A stretch of 64,000 nt of DNA from Methanolobus zinderi (GTDB lineage Archaea > Halobacteriota > Methanosarcinia > Methanosarcinales > Methanosarcinaceae): the NCBI RefSeq assembly GCF_013388255.1, contig NZ_CP058215.1, positions 1,364,001 to 1,428,000 of the forward strand, read 5' to 3'. Positions within the stretch are counted from its first letter, which is position 1; every line of letters begins with the position of its first letter. Both the position numbers and the translations under genes were made by a program. Below are positions 26,463 through 36,262 of the stretch, one piece after another. The notes beneath the pieces were generated by a model that ran no database searches, was not told where the DNA came from, and worked only from the letters and a program-made list of their open reading frames with translations.

Positions 26463-26873
26463 TCAGATCTCCTTGAAAACTTTTGCCAGGGATTCACCCC
26501 GCACATGGATAGAGAACTCAGAGAAATACCCGAAAGGAGTTGTATGGACTGTGATTCCCTTGTTCTCCAGCTTTTCACCAACAGCCGAGATAATATCTGC
26601 AGCGAATTCAGGTGAGGATTTACTTGAGGACAGATGGGCAAATGAGTGCAGGACTATTTTTTCCTTGTTTACTTTATTCAAATACCATTTCAGGTTTGCC
26701 ACGGCACTTTTGGCTACTTTGCGCTCCTTTTCCTCGTCTTCCTTTTCAACATGAATGAAAGCAACTGCCGTATTTTCTATTTCTTCCTCCTTTTGGATAT
26801 CATCTACATTTTCAAGGCCTTTGTCGAAAGTATCAAACCAGAAGTGCTCCGTGTCAAACATCAGCATTTTCAT
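26463..26873 (-). CDS. free-standing archaeal ThrRS editing-domain protein
   Basis: A 136-residue protein resembling the N-terminal editing domain of archaeal threonyl-tRNA synthetase (tRNA-Thr_ED), a D-aminoacyl-tRNA-deacylase fold. Matches include AVAFIHVEKEDE, IVLHSFAHLSSSKSSPEFA and TTPFGYFSEFSIHVRG. No synthetase catalytic domain follows. It could edit Ser-tRNA-Thr in trans, as split ThrRS systems do in some archaea, or have another deacylase role. The UbiB gene follows on the same strand. Confidence 0.8.
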   Translation of the reverse strand: MKMLMFDTEHFWFDTFDKGLENVDDIQKEEEIENTAVAFIHVEKEDEEKERKVAKSAVANLKWYLNKVNKEKIVLHSFAHLSSSKSSPEFAADIISAVGEKLENKGITVHTTPFGYFSEFSIHVRGESLAKVFKEI

Positions 26874-27066
26874 GTATTATATCCTCCCAAAAATTCCGGC
26901 AGTTATTATTTCATTTGAATTTGTTTCTGTGTATTTAATAGCATGCTTTGCGGTAAGAACTGCTCTCAAACATAAAAAGAAAAGATAAATTTCGTTCAAG
27001 GGATAGTAAATATTGCCTCATTGGATACTTACAATATAAACCAGATCATAGTCGTGATGATCCGAA

Positions 27067-27300
27067 ATGGGAATAATAGCAGATTTTGAACTTGATGTAA
27101 GAGGCCAGTGCTGCCCTTATCCTCTTATCAGGACGAAAGAGGCCATGGATGACATGGAATCTGAAGAGATATTGTTAGTTATAGCGAATGAGAACATGAC
27201 GCCTCAGAATATTACAACCTGGGCAAAAAAAACAGGAAACATGATGATTGCAGTTGAAGAAAACGGAGGTATCTTCAACATATACATCCGTAAAGCCTGA
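27067..27300 (+). CDS. TusA-family sulfur carrier
   Basis: A 77-residue TusA protein with the motif CCPYPLIRTKEAMDDM (CPxP intact, preceded by a second Cys), strand FELDVRGQ and a C-terminal strand FNIYIRK. It is convergent with the ThiF/MoeB-like gene, 8 bases from its end. It is the second of three TusA paralogues in the window. Confidence 0.9.
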   Translation: MGIIADFELDVRGQCCPYPLIRTKEAMDDMESEEILLVIANENMTPQNITTWAKKTGNMMIAVEENGGIFNIYIRKA

Positions 27301-27308
27301 TACACGTT

Positions 27309-28139
27309 TTATCCGATACTGCAGACTCCACCTGCTTCCTCGTAATTCTCATTCTCAATTGATACAATCGATGACTTTTCACCGCAAACAGGACATTCAG
27401 GGTTCTTGCGGATCTTGATCTCATCAAAGGACATGTTGAAAGCATCGTAGAAAATAAGTCGACCTGTCAGCAGATCACCCAGTCCCAGCAGGTATTTGAT
27501 TACTTCTGTTGCCTGTATCACACCGATTATCCCGGGCAATACTCCGATTACCCCGGCCTCCTGGCAGCTTGGGACCATGCCAGCTGGTGGTGCGTGCTCG
27601 AAAAGACACCTGTAACACGGACTCTCACCCGGAATGATGGTCGTTGCCTGTCCCTCGAACCTGAAAATACTGCCATGTGAGAGAGGAATCTTTGCAAGTA
27701 CGCAGGCATCATTTACCAGGTAGCGGGTAGCGAAGTTGTCGGAGCCGTCTACAACAATATCGTAATCACTTATGATATCCAGTATGTTCTCCGGGCCTAT
27801 CCTTTGCTCATACGTAACCACATTCACATCCGGGTTGAGTTTTTCAACAAACTGTTTTGCGGATTCTACCTTTGACATACCGACATTTCCACCGTGTATG
27901 ACCTGCCGCTGAAGGTTGCTGAGATCCACAACATCATCGTCAACAATTCCTATGGTCCCGACCCCGGCCGCTGCAAGGTACTGGATAATAGGAGAGCCAA
28001 GTCCTCCGGCACCTATACAGAGTACCCTTGAATCCAGCAGTTCCTTCTGTCCCTTTCCACCTACTTCCTGCAGTATGATATGTCTCGAATAACGCCTTAT
28101 CTGTTCTTCAGTAAAATCGCCTAACATCTTGATCTCCAT
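27309..28139 (-). CDS. ThiF/MoeB/HesA-family adenylyltransferase (E1-like)
   Basis: A 276-residue E1-like enzyme that adenylates the C-terminal Gly-Gly of a ubiquitin-like sulfur carrier. It has RYSRHIIL, the nucleotide loop IGAGGLGSP, DGSDNFATRYLVND, two zinc CxxC pairs (CYRC and CPVC) and the Cys loop PSCQEAGVIGVLPG. I chose the start at 28139 (MEIKMLGDF) because the upstream residues do not match the family. The likely partner is the MoaD-like protein at 29686. It is divergent from threonine synthase. Confidence 0.9.
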   Translation of the reverse strand: MEIKMLGDFTEEQIRRYSRHIILQEVGGKGQKELLDSRVLCIGAGGLGSPIIQYLAAAGVGTIGIVDDDVVDLSNLQRQVIHGGNVGMSKVESAKQFVEKLNPDVNVVTYEQRIGPENILDIISDYDIVVDGSDNFATRYLVNDACVLAKIPLSHGSIFRFEGQATTIIPGESPCYRCLFEHAPPAGMVPSCQEAGVIGVLPGIIGVIQATEVIKYLLGLGDLLTGRLIFYDAFNMSFDEIKIRKNPECPVCGEKSSIVSIENENYEEAGGVCSIG

Positions 28140-28412
28140 GAATATAAAAGCTGTAATTATCTGTCGTTTACAGGAAAAACAATCTCTGCGATTACCGGAT
28201 TCATTTTCCTGTCTGCATTTTGAAAAAAGTGCAATGTTTTGATAAATAGGTATAGAAAGCGGCAAATTTACACAGCAAGAATCGATGTCTGAAATGTGTT
28301 TGCTCAAATTATAAGCTGTAATACAGGCAAGTATTGCCAATAACCAATAGTAATAATATTAATACAAATTATGTAGCTTTAATAATAATTTAAGCTACAG
28401 GAAAACAGTAAT

Positions 28413-29651
28413 ATGAGTAAAGTAATTGGTTTAAAATGCAGGGAATGTGGTACAGAATATCCTGCCGGGATACAGAATACATGTTATGAATGTTTCGGAC
28501 CGCTTGAAGTGCACTACGACTGGGATAAGGTACAGGACATTGCCAGCAAGGAAAAAATCGCTTCCGGACCATCGTCTATCTGGAGGTATGCTGACCTGCT
28601 TCCGTTGGATGGTACTAACTATGTGGATCTTGGTGCAGGCTATAACAGGCTGCATCATGCAAAGAACCTCGGAAAAGAGCTGGGACTTCAGGAATTGTAT
28701 ATACTGGATGATTCTGTCAATCCGACCAACTCTTTCAAGGACAGGGTAACATCGGTTGCAGTAAGCAAGGCTCTGGAACTGGGGGCCACTGCCGTTGGCT
28801 GTGCCTCCACCGGAAATCTTGCATCGTCTGTGGGAGCTCACGCGGCAAAGGCAGGAATACCGGCTTACATATTCATCCCTTCTTCCATAGAAGCCGGAAA
28901 GATAACACAGATGCTTGCATACGACCCCAACATCATCTCAGTTGACGGAACCTATGACGATGCGAACCGTCTGGCAAGTGAGGTAGCGGACCAGAAAGAG
29001 AATTGGGCGTTTGTAAACATAAACATCCGGCCGTACTACACGGAAGGCTCCAGGACTTTGGCATTTGAGACAGCCGAACAGCTTGGGTGGAACACGCCGG
29101 ACCACATTGTAGTGCCACTCGGAAGCGGAGCATTACTGTGTGCCCTTACCAGGGGTTACAGGGAACTGGAAAACATAGGTTTCGTGGACTCCGGCAGTGA
29201 CATCAGTATATCGGGTTCACAACCGGCAGGTTGCTCTCCCATTTCAACCGCTGTCAGAAACAATACTGAAGTCGTTCCGATAAGGGAGATCGACACAATA
29301 GCTCACAGTCTTGCCATAGGTAATCCTGCTGACGGTTATTATGCAAAGGAGATCGTCCGAAGTTCAGGCGGCCATGCGGCATCCGTAACGGACGAAGAGA
29401 TACTTGAAGCCATACTCCTGCTTGCAAGGAATGAGGGCATCTTCACGGAACCCGCAGGCGGGACGACGATAGCAGGTCTTAAAAACCTTGTGGAAAGCGG
29501 CCATATTGACCCTGATGAGAGGACAGTTGTATATGTAACCGGTAATGGTTTAAAAACACAGGATACTATCGCGAAGGTGACCGGAATACCCGAACCGATA
29601 AAGCCTGTATATTCGGAATTCACAAAGAGATTTAACAATATCGCTAACTGA
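28413..29651 (+). CDS. thrC: threonine synthase
   Basis: A 412-residue PLP enzyme converting O-phosphohomoserine to threonine and phosphate. It has an N-terminal zinc-ribbon-like segment (CRECGTEYPAGIQNTCYECF), the PLP lysine in NPTNSFKDR, the phosphate loop STGNLASS and GSGALLCALTRGY. The type is the archaeal/plant-like short form. It sits between an E1-like enzyme (divergent) and a MoaD-like sulfur carrier (35 bases downstream), an unexpected company for a threonine enzyme. Confidence 0.93.
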   Translation: MSKVIGLKCRECGTEYPAGIQNTCYECFGPLEVHYDWDKVQDIASKEKIASGPSSIWRYADLLPLDGTNYVDLGAGYNRLHHAKNLGKELGLQELYILDDSVNPTNSFKDRVTSVAVSKALELGATAVGCASTGNLASSVGAHAAKAGIPAYIFIPSSIEAGKITQMLAYDPNIISVDGTYDDANRLASEVADQKENWAFVNINIRPYYTEGSRTLAFETAEQLGWNTPDHIVVPLGSGALLCALTRGYRELENIGFVDSGSDISISGSQPAGCSPISTAVRNNTEVVPIREIDTIAHSLAIGNPADGYYAKEIVRSSGGHAASVTDEEILEAILLLARNEGIFTEPAGGTTIAGLKNLVESGHIDPDERTVVYVTGNGLKTQDTIAKVTGIPEPIKPVYSEFTKRFNNIAN

Positions 29652-29685
29652 AATCAAGAATCAGTATGTAACGAGGTGAACATGA

Positions 29686-29961
29686 ATGGTATCAGTAAGA
29701 TTTTCATCGGCTTTGAACAATGTAACGGGAACAAGATCAACAAACATCGAACTGGGCGAAACTGAAGTCAAGACCCTTTTTGACAGGCTTATCGAGGAAT
29801 ACGGCGAAGAGTTCGAAAAGCGCCTTTTTCAGGACGGTCAGGTGCGAAGGTTCGTCAATGTCTATGTCAATGGTGAGGATATAAGACATCTTTCAGGTCT
29901 TGGCACCAGGATAACCGACAGTGATGAGATCTCAATATTACCTGCGGTAAGCGGAGGTTGA
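29686..29961 (+). CDS. MoaD/ThiS-like ubiquitin-fold sulfur carrier
   Basis: A 91-residue beta-grasp protein ending in ...AVSGG. The Gly-Gly tail is what an E1-like enzyme adenylates before sulfur loading or conjugation. The family strands VRFSSAL and VNVYVNGEDI and the ending DSDEISILPAV are typical of MoaD/SAMP. It lies directly after threonine synthase, and the likely activator is encoded by the ThiF-like gene at 27309. It may supply thiocarboxylate sulfur for a biosynthetic step or act as a SAMP modifier. Confidence 0.92.
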   Translation: MVSVRFSSALNNVTGTRSTNIELGETEVKTLFDRLIEEYGEEFEKRLFQDGQVRRFVNVYVNGEDIRHLSGLGTRITDSDEISILPAVSGG

Positions 29962-30040
29962 TCCTGGAACTGATGAGGAAGAGCCGGTTCCGGAAGTTGA
30001 ACACTTCAGAGAGACCGACTCTTCTTTAAAGGGTGAAAAA

Positions 30041-30946
30041 ATGAAATTAAGGATCGGACACCTTTCCACCATGTACCATACCTCATTTATTCTGATGGGG
30101 ACGGATTGGCTTGAAAAAGCGGGAATAGAGCCCGAATGGAGACTCTTCGGTGGAGGGCCTGCAATTGTCCGTGCACTTGAGAGCGGTGAACTTGATATCG
30201 GATATATAGGACTTCCTCCCACAATGATAGGAATTGACCGTGGCATGCAGATAAAATGTGTAGCAGGCGGTCATGTCGAAGGGACGGTGATGATAGCCAC
30301 CCCTGAATTCCTGACACTTGAGGAATCGAAGAACGATGCCACACTTTTTTTAAACCAGTTCAAAGGACTCAAAATTGCCTGTCCGCCGGCTGGCTCCATC
30401 CATGATGTGATCATCAGGAACTTTATCAAAGAAGCTGGATTTGAGAACGATATCGATGTCATCAACTACGAATGGGCTGACATGATACCTGAAGCGATCG
30501 CGGACGGGGAAATTAAAATCGCTGTGGGAACACCACCGCTGGCAATCGTAGCAAAGAGATGTTGTAATACGAAACTGGTCATCCAGCCTGAAAAACTATG
30601 GCCGGATAATCCAAGCTACGGGATAATTGCAACCGTGGACTTGATAGAGAATTCATCCGGCACTCTCCCGAATTTCATAAAACTGCACGCAAAAGCCTGT
30701 GACTATATTTCTGAAAACATCGAAGAAGCCTCAAGGCTGGTTGCCGATACGGTAGGAGTTGTTGACGCGGATTTCGTACGTGACGTGTATGAAGTATCAC
30801 CCAAATACTCGGCGGGTATCTCGGAGAATTATATAGCATCCACCATGCGCTTTGTGGACGTGTTGCATGAACTTGGGTACGTTTCAGGTAAACTCCGTCA
30901 GGAGGATATCTTCGACCTTTATTTTGTGAAGGAGCTGCAGCTTTAG
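30041..30946 (+). CDS. cytosolic solute-binding-like protein (SsuA/THI5-type fold)
   Basis: A 301-residue periplasmic-binding-type fold. LRIGHLSTMYHTSF, the loop GGGPAIVRALESGELDIGYIG, and the later LKIACPPAGSIHDVI and VGTPPLAIVAKR fit NMT1/SsuA-like binding proteins. There is no signal peptide or lipobox and no permease gene nearby, so it may be an intracellular enzyme or binding protein, as MqnA/MqnD and THI5 relatives are. It is transcribed with the MoaD-like gene (79 bases between). Confidence 0.78.
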   Translation: MKLRIGHLSTMYHTSFILMGTDWLEKAGIEPEWRLFGGGPAIVRALESGELDIGYIGLPPTMIGIDRGMQIKCVAGGHVEGTVMIATPEFLTLEESKNDATLFLNQFKGLKIACPPAGSIHDVIIRNFIKEAGFENDIDVINYEWADMIPEAIADGEIKIAVGTPPLAIVAKRCCNTKLVIQPEKLWPDNPSYGIIATVDLIENSSGTLPNFIKLHAKACDYISENIEEASRLVADTVGVVDADFVRDVYEVSPKYSAGISENYIASTMRFVDVLHELGYVSGKLRQEDIFDLYFVKELQL

Positions 30947-31024
30947 ATCTTTTTATCTAAAAAGGGAAAGCCTGCAGCTTTCTTATCTTCTTTCTTGATC
31001 TTACCCTGAACTTCTTTTTTCCGA

Positions 31025-32593
31025 TTATCCCAGAGCTTTTCTTATTTTCCCCATTTTAGTAATGGTCGAGCATACCAGTTGCGATACCTCTTCATCCATG
31101 TTCCCTGTCTGGAGAAGCTCAGGCTGCATCATTTCCAGCAAGATGTTATATGAAGGCTCTGGCCTTGTTTCAAGGTTCAGGATATCACACAGAATTCCGA
31201 TATCCTTACTGACTTCTTTTAGGCAGGTTCCTGAAAGGAAGCGGGATGCAACATTAAGGTTCAGATACTTTGATGCGAAATCAAGATCACTTTTTAGAGA
31301 GGGATAGTATTTTGTAAGTAAGTTTTCGCAGGCTGTTTCTCCGAGTCTCTTTCTGGTATCTTCTAGAGCAAGGCCTGTACCTATGAATTCCGGTGGCAGG
31401 CCAATGGAATAAAGGGCGCCTGTAAATTTGATAGCCCTTGGCAGGCGCAGGTCTTCAGCAGGCATGCTATTCTCAAGCTCTTTTCCAATGTCGCTGCAAC
31501 AGAGAGACGTCAAGCCAGAAATATCCGGAGCAGTTCTTGAATAACCATTTCTGCCTTTGTTCATCAAGCGATCTCGCTGCTGTGGAAGAAGTTCAGCTAT
31601 CCCGTTTATCGCTGGACCAAGTTCTTTGAGGATCCTGCTGTATCTGGCCCCGAAAATTCCCATGATATTGACCAGCTCTTCTTTCTCTTCAACTGAATAG
31701 ATATCGGGTGTTTCCGGAAGCCTGGCTTTTGCAAGCTTTACCAGGGCTTTGGCATCCCCTTTTTCATGATCGAATCTGACGGCTGACTGAAGAGTGATAG
31801 TTCCTATGCCCTTATATTCCGTAAAGAAATTTTCTGCGTTTTTCAGATCCAGGTGTCCTCTGAAAGGAAGGGACCCTGCTCCTAAGATAACGCCTGTCTT
31901 TATATCGAGCTCGGCGTTCAGCTCCGTAATTCCGTTTATAGCATATTTGCATGAAAGCGCACTTACAACATGGCCGAAAGATAAAGCTGAGTCGGATTTT
32001 CCCAGAAAGACCCTGAACTTTTCGGGAGCTATGCCAAAATGTTCTTTCCAGGAAAGGATTGTATTTTCTGCAAGTTCCTTTGCGTGCAGGAGTGCAGGAG
32101 CATCCTCTATGAGAGGAACAATGCGCGGAACATCCATTGAGAATCCGAACTCTTTTTTTGCAAGCTCACTTACGTCGACCATGTGCTGCTGAGCTTCAAT
32201 GATCTCCCTGACGGTTCCTGTCATTGGATGTACGAATTCATTGATCGCCTGAACATCCGAATATTCGAGCGCCACCTGGTTGGCCTCGGCAATGGACATC
32301 ATGACCATAAGCTGTCTGAATCGGTTTTCCTGAACTGCACTCGGTGCTCTGGGAGTGATAAAAAAGTCCTTACCCGGAACAAGATCCGTTTCTTCTATGA
32401 ATTTTGATACTATCTGGACATTCTGGTGATAAGGTGTTGCCTTCCCTTCATAATCCGGCATGTATTCATCACAGCCGAATGTAGTCGCAGCTTCCAGAGC
32501 TTCTTCGGGCTCTTCCTGCGTAGAGATATACTTTGATGCAGCGTCCGGGTGCTGAGTGCACATTACTTTTGGGTAATCGCTATTCTTGCTCAT
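31025..32593 (-). CDS. ppcA: archaeal-type phosphoenolpyruvate carboxylase
   Basis: A 522-residue archaeal PEP carboxylase (PpcA), which makes oxaloacetate from PEP and bicarbonate to feed the partial TCA pathway. N-terminal VMCTQHPDAA, FITPRAPSA, VPLIEDAPALL, the segment VFLGKSDSALSFGHV and LPFRGHLDL are typical. I took the internal ATG at 32593 (MSKNSDYPKV) as the start; the upstream eight residues are atypical. The upstream region carries repeated GTTTACAAT boxes (see 32672-32775). Confidence 0.93.
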   Translation of the reverse strand: MSKNSDYPKVMCTQHPDAASKYISTQEEPEEALEAATTFGCDEYMPDYEGKATPYHQNVQIVSKFIEETDLVPGKDFFITPRAPSAVQENRFRQLMVMMSIAEANQVALEYSDVQAINEFVHPMTGTVREIIEAQQHMVDVSELAKKEFGFSMDVPRIVPLIEDAPALLHAKELAENTILSWKEHFGIAPEKFRVFLGKSDSALSFGHVVSALSCKYAINGITELNAELDIKTGVILGAGSLPFRGHLDLKNAENFFTEYKGIGTITLQSAVRFDHEKGDAKALVKLAKARLPETPDIYSVEEKEELVNIMGIFGARYSRILKELGPAINGIAELLPQQRDRLMNKGRNGYSRTAPDISGLTSLCCSDIGKELENSMPAEDLRLPRAIKFTGALYSIGLPPEFIGTGLALEDTRKRLGETACENLLTKYYPSLKSDLDFASKYLNLNVASRFLSGTCLKEVSKDIGILCDILNLETRPEPSYNILLEMMQPELLQTGNMDEEVSQLVCSTITKMGKIRKALG

Positions 32594-32671
32594 GAAATTG
32601 AATCCTCTCCGGGGCATGGGCCACTTTTGTGAAAATTGCCAAGTTTTGATGAAAATGGTACAAGTCGCCCA

Positions 32672-32775
32672 ATTGTAAACCTTTAATGATTGTAAACTCT
32701 TGCCAAAGAATATTGTTTACAATTATTTAACCGTTCTGGTTTACAGCATCTGCTAGCAAATTTTTAGTTTACAAT
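32672..32775. promoter_or_regulatory. cluster of ATTGTAAAC / GTTTACAAT boxes upstream of ppcA
   Basis: Exact 9-base boxes occur at 32672-32680 and 32689-32697 (ATTGTAAAC), and at 32715-32723 and 32767-32775 (GTTTACAAT). A weaker one lies at about 32739-32747. The first two boxes start 17 bases apart. They fill the spacer between ppcA and the end of cysN. Several identical boxes in both orientations in front of a gene strongly suggest binding sites for a transcription regulator. Confidence 0.6.
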
Positions 32776-32879
32776 ACTTAATTTGAAATGTATGAGCAAT
32801 ACAAAAAAGAATGAGTAAATCTTTTATTTTGAAAAAGATGAAAAACCTGCCAGCTTTGACAGAAGACAGGAAATTTAAT

Positions 32880-34427
32880 TCAACTGTTCAGGTGATCAGA
32901 GCACACAACAACCGACACGCCTGATCTCGTAACGATCTTACACAGATCCTCAATTGCTTCGGAATATTGTTCGCTGTCAGCAGGGATTCCCTTACAAAGG
33001 GTTTCCTGTAGGAGATCATCATCCACGTAGATGCAATGTGTGCCGTGCATGGAAAGGCGGTCATAATCGGCCTGTGCCTCTTCCTTTTTGTCTCCAGGAT
33101 ATCTGATAACTCTTGCCTTTACAGCTTTGCATGCTTTGTCAGGGGATACCTGATGGTATTTCGAGATCATACCGGCGGCAGCAGTCTGGTTGGTGAGGGG
33201 ATCTATCACGATGAATGAACCCGTGAACTTGTTCTCGGAATAAATGTCGGGAAATATCGGTTTTTTTAGTTCGACCTTAACTTTTCCGATCTCATTCAAG
33301 CTCAAGAATTTCGAAGATCTCATGCTGATATCGTCAGGATCGAATTCATGAAGTACTTCTCCAAAGTTTCCTTTCACCATGCTGGTAGTATGCTTGATCA
33401 GATAATCTTTCCCGATCTCCATGGGGGCGCTATCCATCCATACTATATTTGCTTCAAGGCTTCCGGCAATCGCAGGAAGGTCATCAACCTTTGCGATCAG
33501 GTCACCACGGCTAATGTCAATATCATCCTCAAGGCAAAGGGTCACTGCCATGGGAGCAAAGGCATAATCGAGGTCCCCGTCATAAGTGACGATCCTTGAG
33601 ATATGACTCGTTTTCCCGGAAGGAAGAACTCTTACCTTGTCTCCTTTGTGGACCACGCCTGAAGCTATTGTGCCACAATAGCCCCTGAAATCATCGCCTC
33701 CACCCCAGTTGACATACTGGACCGGGAACCTGAAATCAGTCAGGTTGCGGCCACCGGATACATTTACATTCTCCAGGTAATCAAGTAGTGTGGATCCCTT
33801 ATACCAGGGCATATTCTCACTTCTCTCGATGACATTGTCACCTTTGAGAGCGCTTATGGGTATGTAGTAGATCGATTCTTCCGACAACTTGTCAGCAAAG
33901 GCATTGAACTCGCTCACAATATTCTCGAAAACTTCTTCTGAATAGTCTACCAGATCCATCTTGTTGACTGCAACTACAAAGTTGCGGATACCCAGCAGGG
34001 ACGAGATGAATGAATGCCTTTTTGTCTGTGTTACAACTCCGTTCCTGGCATCAATGAGGATCAGGGCGAGAGATGCATTTGATGCACCTGTAGCCATATT
34101 CTTTGTATATTGCTCATGCCCGGGGGTATCGGCGATAATAAAGCGCCTTTTCGGGGTCGAAAAGAACCTGTATGCGACATCGATTGTGATTCCCTGCTCT
34201 CTTTCCGATTTCAGACCATCGGTCACCAGGGAATAATCAATCTCCTGGTTCCTGTGGGTTTTCGAGAATGTCTTAATTGAATTCAGTTGATCCTCGAATA
34301 TTGATTTTGAATCGTAGAGTAATCTGCCGATAAGGGTTGATTTGCCATCATCCACGCTTCCTGCGGTGGCAAACCTTAACAGGTCAATATTCTGGTTCTG
34401 CTCTATTAAAGAATCAGGGCCTTTCAG
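32880..34427 (-). CDS. cysN: sulfate adenylyltransferase GTPase subunit (CysN)
   Basis: A 515-residue GTPase subunit of ATP sulfurylase, which with CysD forms adenosine-5'-phosphosulfate from sulfate and ATP. It has GTPase motifs [14 protein letters not shown] and NKMD, followed by two translation-factor-like beta-barrel domains. A roughly 60-residue C-terminal extension after about residue 455 lacks the APS-kinase P-loop. No ATG or GTG fits the start. The best start is CTG at 34427, overlapping the CysD stop as CTGA, with GGGAGGG upstream. It is the last gene of the sulfate operon. Confidence 0.93.
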   Translation of the reverse strand: MKGPDSLIEQNQNIDLLRFATAGSVDDGKSTLIGRLLYDSKSIFEDQLNSIKTFSKTHRNQEIDYSLVTDGLKSEREQGITIDVAYRFFSTPKRRFIIADTPGHEQYTKNMATGASNASLALILIDARNGVVTQTKRHSFISSLLGIRNFVVAVNKMDLVDYSEEVFENIVSEFNAFADKLSEESIYYIPISALKGDNVIERSENMPWYKGSTLLDYLENVNVSGGRNLTDFRFPVQYVNWGGGDDFRGYCGTIASGVVHKGDKVRVLPSGKTSHISRIVTYDGDLDYAFAPMAVTLCLEDDIDISRGDLIAKVDDLPAIAGSLEANIVWMDSAPMEIGKDYLIKHTTSMVKGNFGEVLHEFDPDDISMRSSKFLSLNEIGKVKVELKKPIFPDIYSENKFTGSFIVIDPLTNQTAAAGMISKYHQVSPDKACKAVKARVIRYPGDKKEEAQADYDRLSMHGTHCIYVDDDLLQETLCKGIPADSEQYSEAIEDLCKIVTRSGVSVVVCSDHLNS

Positions 34428-35332
34428 AAGTATCCCTCCCTTTTCTTTTGTTCCATGGAACTGTCCTGATCGTGATCGATCACCCTTGTTATACGCTCGG
34501 AATGTCTGGCTACCATCATCTCCTCGATGATCTTTGGCAGGGTGTCTGCCTCCGAACGTACCGCACCTGTACAATAATGGCATCCGAGGGTTCTGAAGCG
34601 GCTCATGACCTCTTTTGTCTCTTCCTTATGCTCATCCGTATAAACAGGGATCAACTGGCCGTTCTTCTCTATGACAGGTCTTTTCTTTGCAAAATAAAGA
34701 GGCACGATCTCGATGTTCTCATGGTAGATATACGACCAGACATCAAGTTCTGTCCAGTTCGAGAGCGGGAAAACCCTGATGGATTCGCCGGGATCGATCT
34801 TTGAATTGAAAAGGTTCCACAGCTCAGGTTTCTGATCCTTGGGATTCCACTGTCCGTGCCTGTCACGGAACGAGAAGATCCTCTCCTTTGCCCTCGATTT
34901 CTCCTCATCCCTGCGGGCACCTCCGAAAGCTGCATCATAGCCGCCTTCATTCAGAGCATCAAGCAGTGCTTTTGTCTTAAGCTCGGCACAGCATTTGACC
35001 GTACCCACAGACAGTGGATTGACTCCTCTTTTGAGAGCGTCCTCATTCCTATGGACCTTCAGGTCAAGATTGTGCTTTTTTGTATAGTAGTCCCTGAATT
35101 CATACATTTCAGGGAACTTGTATCCGGTATCAACATGCAGTAGAGGGAAAGGCACTTTTTTCGGATAGAAAGCCTTGATAGCAAGATGTGCCATCACCGA
35201 TGAATCCTTTCCTACGGAATAAAGCATGACCGGGTTTTCGAATTCCGCAGCAACTTCCCTGATTATCCCTATGCTTTCGGCTTCAAGTGTCTTTAAGTTC
35301 GAAAGTCTGTAGGATTCTTCCTTTACGGCCAT
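34424..35332 (-). CDS. cysD: sulfate adenylyltransferase small subunit (CysD)
   Basis: A 302-residue adenylyl-transferring subunit of ATP sulfurylase of the PP-loop superfamily. The PP-loop [36 protein letters not shown] and the CysD-specific C-terminal [15 protein letters not shown] are intact. The start at [10 protein letters not shown] matches the usual family length; further upstream codons are spurious. It overlaps CysN by four bases and follows the APS reductase gene by 76 bases. Confidence 0.95.
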   Translation of the reverse strand: MAVKEESYRLSNLKTLEAESIGIIREVAAEFENPVMLYSVGKDSSVMAHLAIKAFYPKKVPFPLLHVDTGYKFPEMYEFRDYYTKKHNLDLKVHRNEDALKRGVNPLSVGTVKCCAELKTKALLDALNEGGYDAAFGGARRDEEKSRAKERIFSFRDRHGQWNPKDQKPELWNLFNSKIDPGESIRVFPLSNWTELDVWSYIYHENIEIVPLYFAKKRPVIEKNGQLIPVYTDEHKEETKEVMSRFRTLGCHYCTGAVRSEADTLPKIIEEMMVARHSERITRVIDHDQDSSMEQKKREGYF

Positions 35333-35408
35333 GTTGTCCCTCCTGCAGTTTTTCTGAAAATTGATAACATTTAATTTGTCCTTAATTTCTAGTCTTGAAT
35401 TTTGATAT

Positions 35409-36152
35409 TCATAATTCGGATCTTGCATTTCCCGAGTGCAGACCACATTCCTTCCTGGTCGCTTCTTCCCACCACCAGCGTCCTTCACGCTCGTGCTGTC
35501 CAGGCAATACTGGCCTGGTACACGGTTCGCATCCGATACTGACATATCCTTTTTCATGAAGCTCATTGTACGGGACGTCATTTTCCCTGATGTAGTCCCA
35601 AACCTGTTTCGAGGTCCAGTTTGCCAGCGGATTGAACTTTATAAGGCTGCCGTCACCGAAAGAGGGATCTACTTCTATTACGGGAATTGTTGCACGTGTA
35701 TTTGGACTCTGGTCCTTACGCTGACCTGTGATCCATGCAGCCCTTATACTGAGAGCACGTCTCAGGGGATCGATCTTTCTGACGCCACAGCATTCCTGAT
35801 GTCCGTCCCTGTAAAAGGAGAACATACCTTTCTTGCGCACAAGCTCCTCGGTCCTGTCCCTGTTGGCAAAGAAGACTTCCAGGTTAACACTATAATGGTC
35901 CCGTACTACATCGAAGAATCTATAGGTTTCAGGATGCAGTCGGCCCGTATCCAGGGAGAAGATACTAATGTCAGGCCTGATCTTTTTTGCCATATCAACC
36001 AGTACTACATCCTCGGCACCACTGAATGCAATGGCTATTTCTTCTCCAAACCTGTTAAGAGCATACTCAAGTATCTCCTGTGGAGATCTGTCCCTGTACT
36101 CCTCGGCCAACTTTTCTGTTTCTTCAATTAGTTTCTGATTCTTTTCTGGCAT
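35409..36152 (-). CDS. assimilatory adenylylsulfate reductase (CysH type, Fe-S)
   Basis: A 247-residue PP-loop reductase that converts APS to sulfite and AMP. It has [25 protein letters not shown], the Cys pair in ECCGVRK, the pair in GCEPCTRP and the C-terminal catalytic ECGLH. The two Cys pairs bind a [4Fe-4S] cluster, which marks the APS-using (not PAPS-using) type. That fits the absence of an APS-kinase gene. It lies between the sulfite reductase and CysD genes. Confidence 0.94.
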   Translation of the reverse strand: MPEKNQKLIEETEKLAEEYRDRSPQEILEYALNRFGEEIAIAFSGAEDVVLVDMAKKIRPDISIFSLDTGRLHPETYRFFDVVRDHYSVNLEVFFANRDRTEELVRKKGMFSFYRDGHQECCGVRKIDPLRRALSIRAAWITGQRKDQSPNTRATIPVIEVDPSFGDGSLIKFNPLANWTSKQVWDYIRENDVPYNELHEKGYVSIGCEPCTRPVLPGQHEREGRWWWEEATRKECGLHSGNARSEL

Positions 36153-36262
36153 AGTAATGACCTGGTCATCGGTAAACTTGATCGTATGAAATAAAAAATA
36201 AGTGCCCGGAAGACATAAAGTTCCGGGTGATTGCTACTGATCTGTTTACCCGGCAACTTTAA

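Noticed and set aside
35436-36131. 231-codon plus-strand ORF
   Set aside because: It is antisense to the APS reductase gene, whose motifs are unambiguous.
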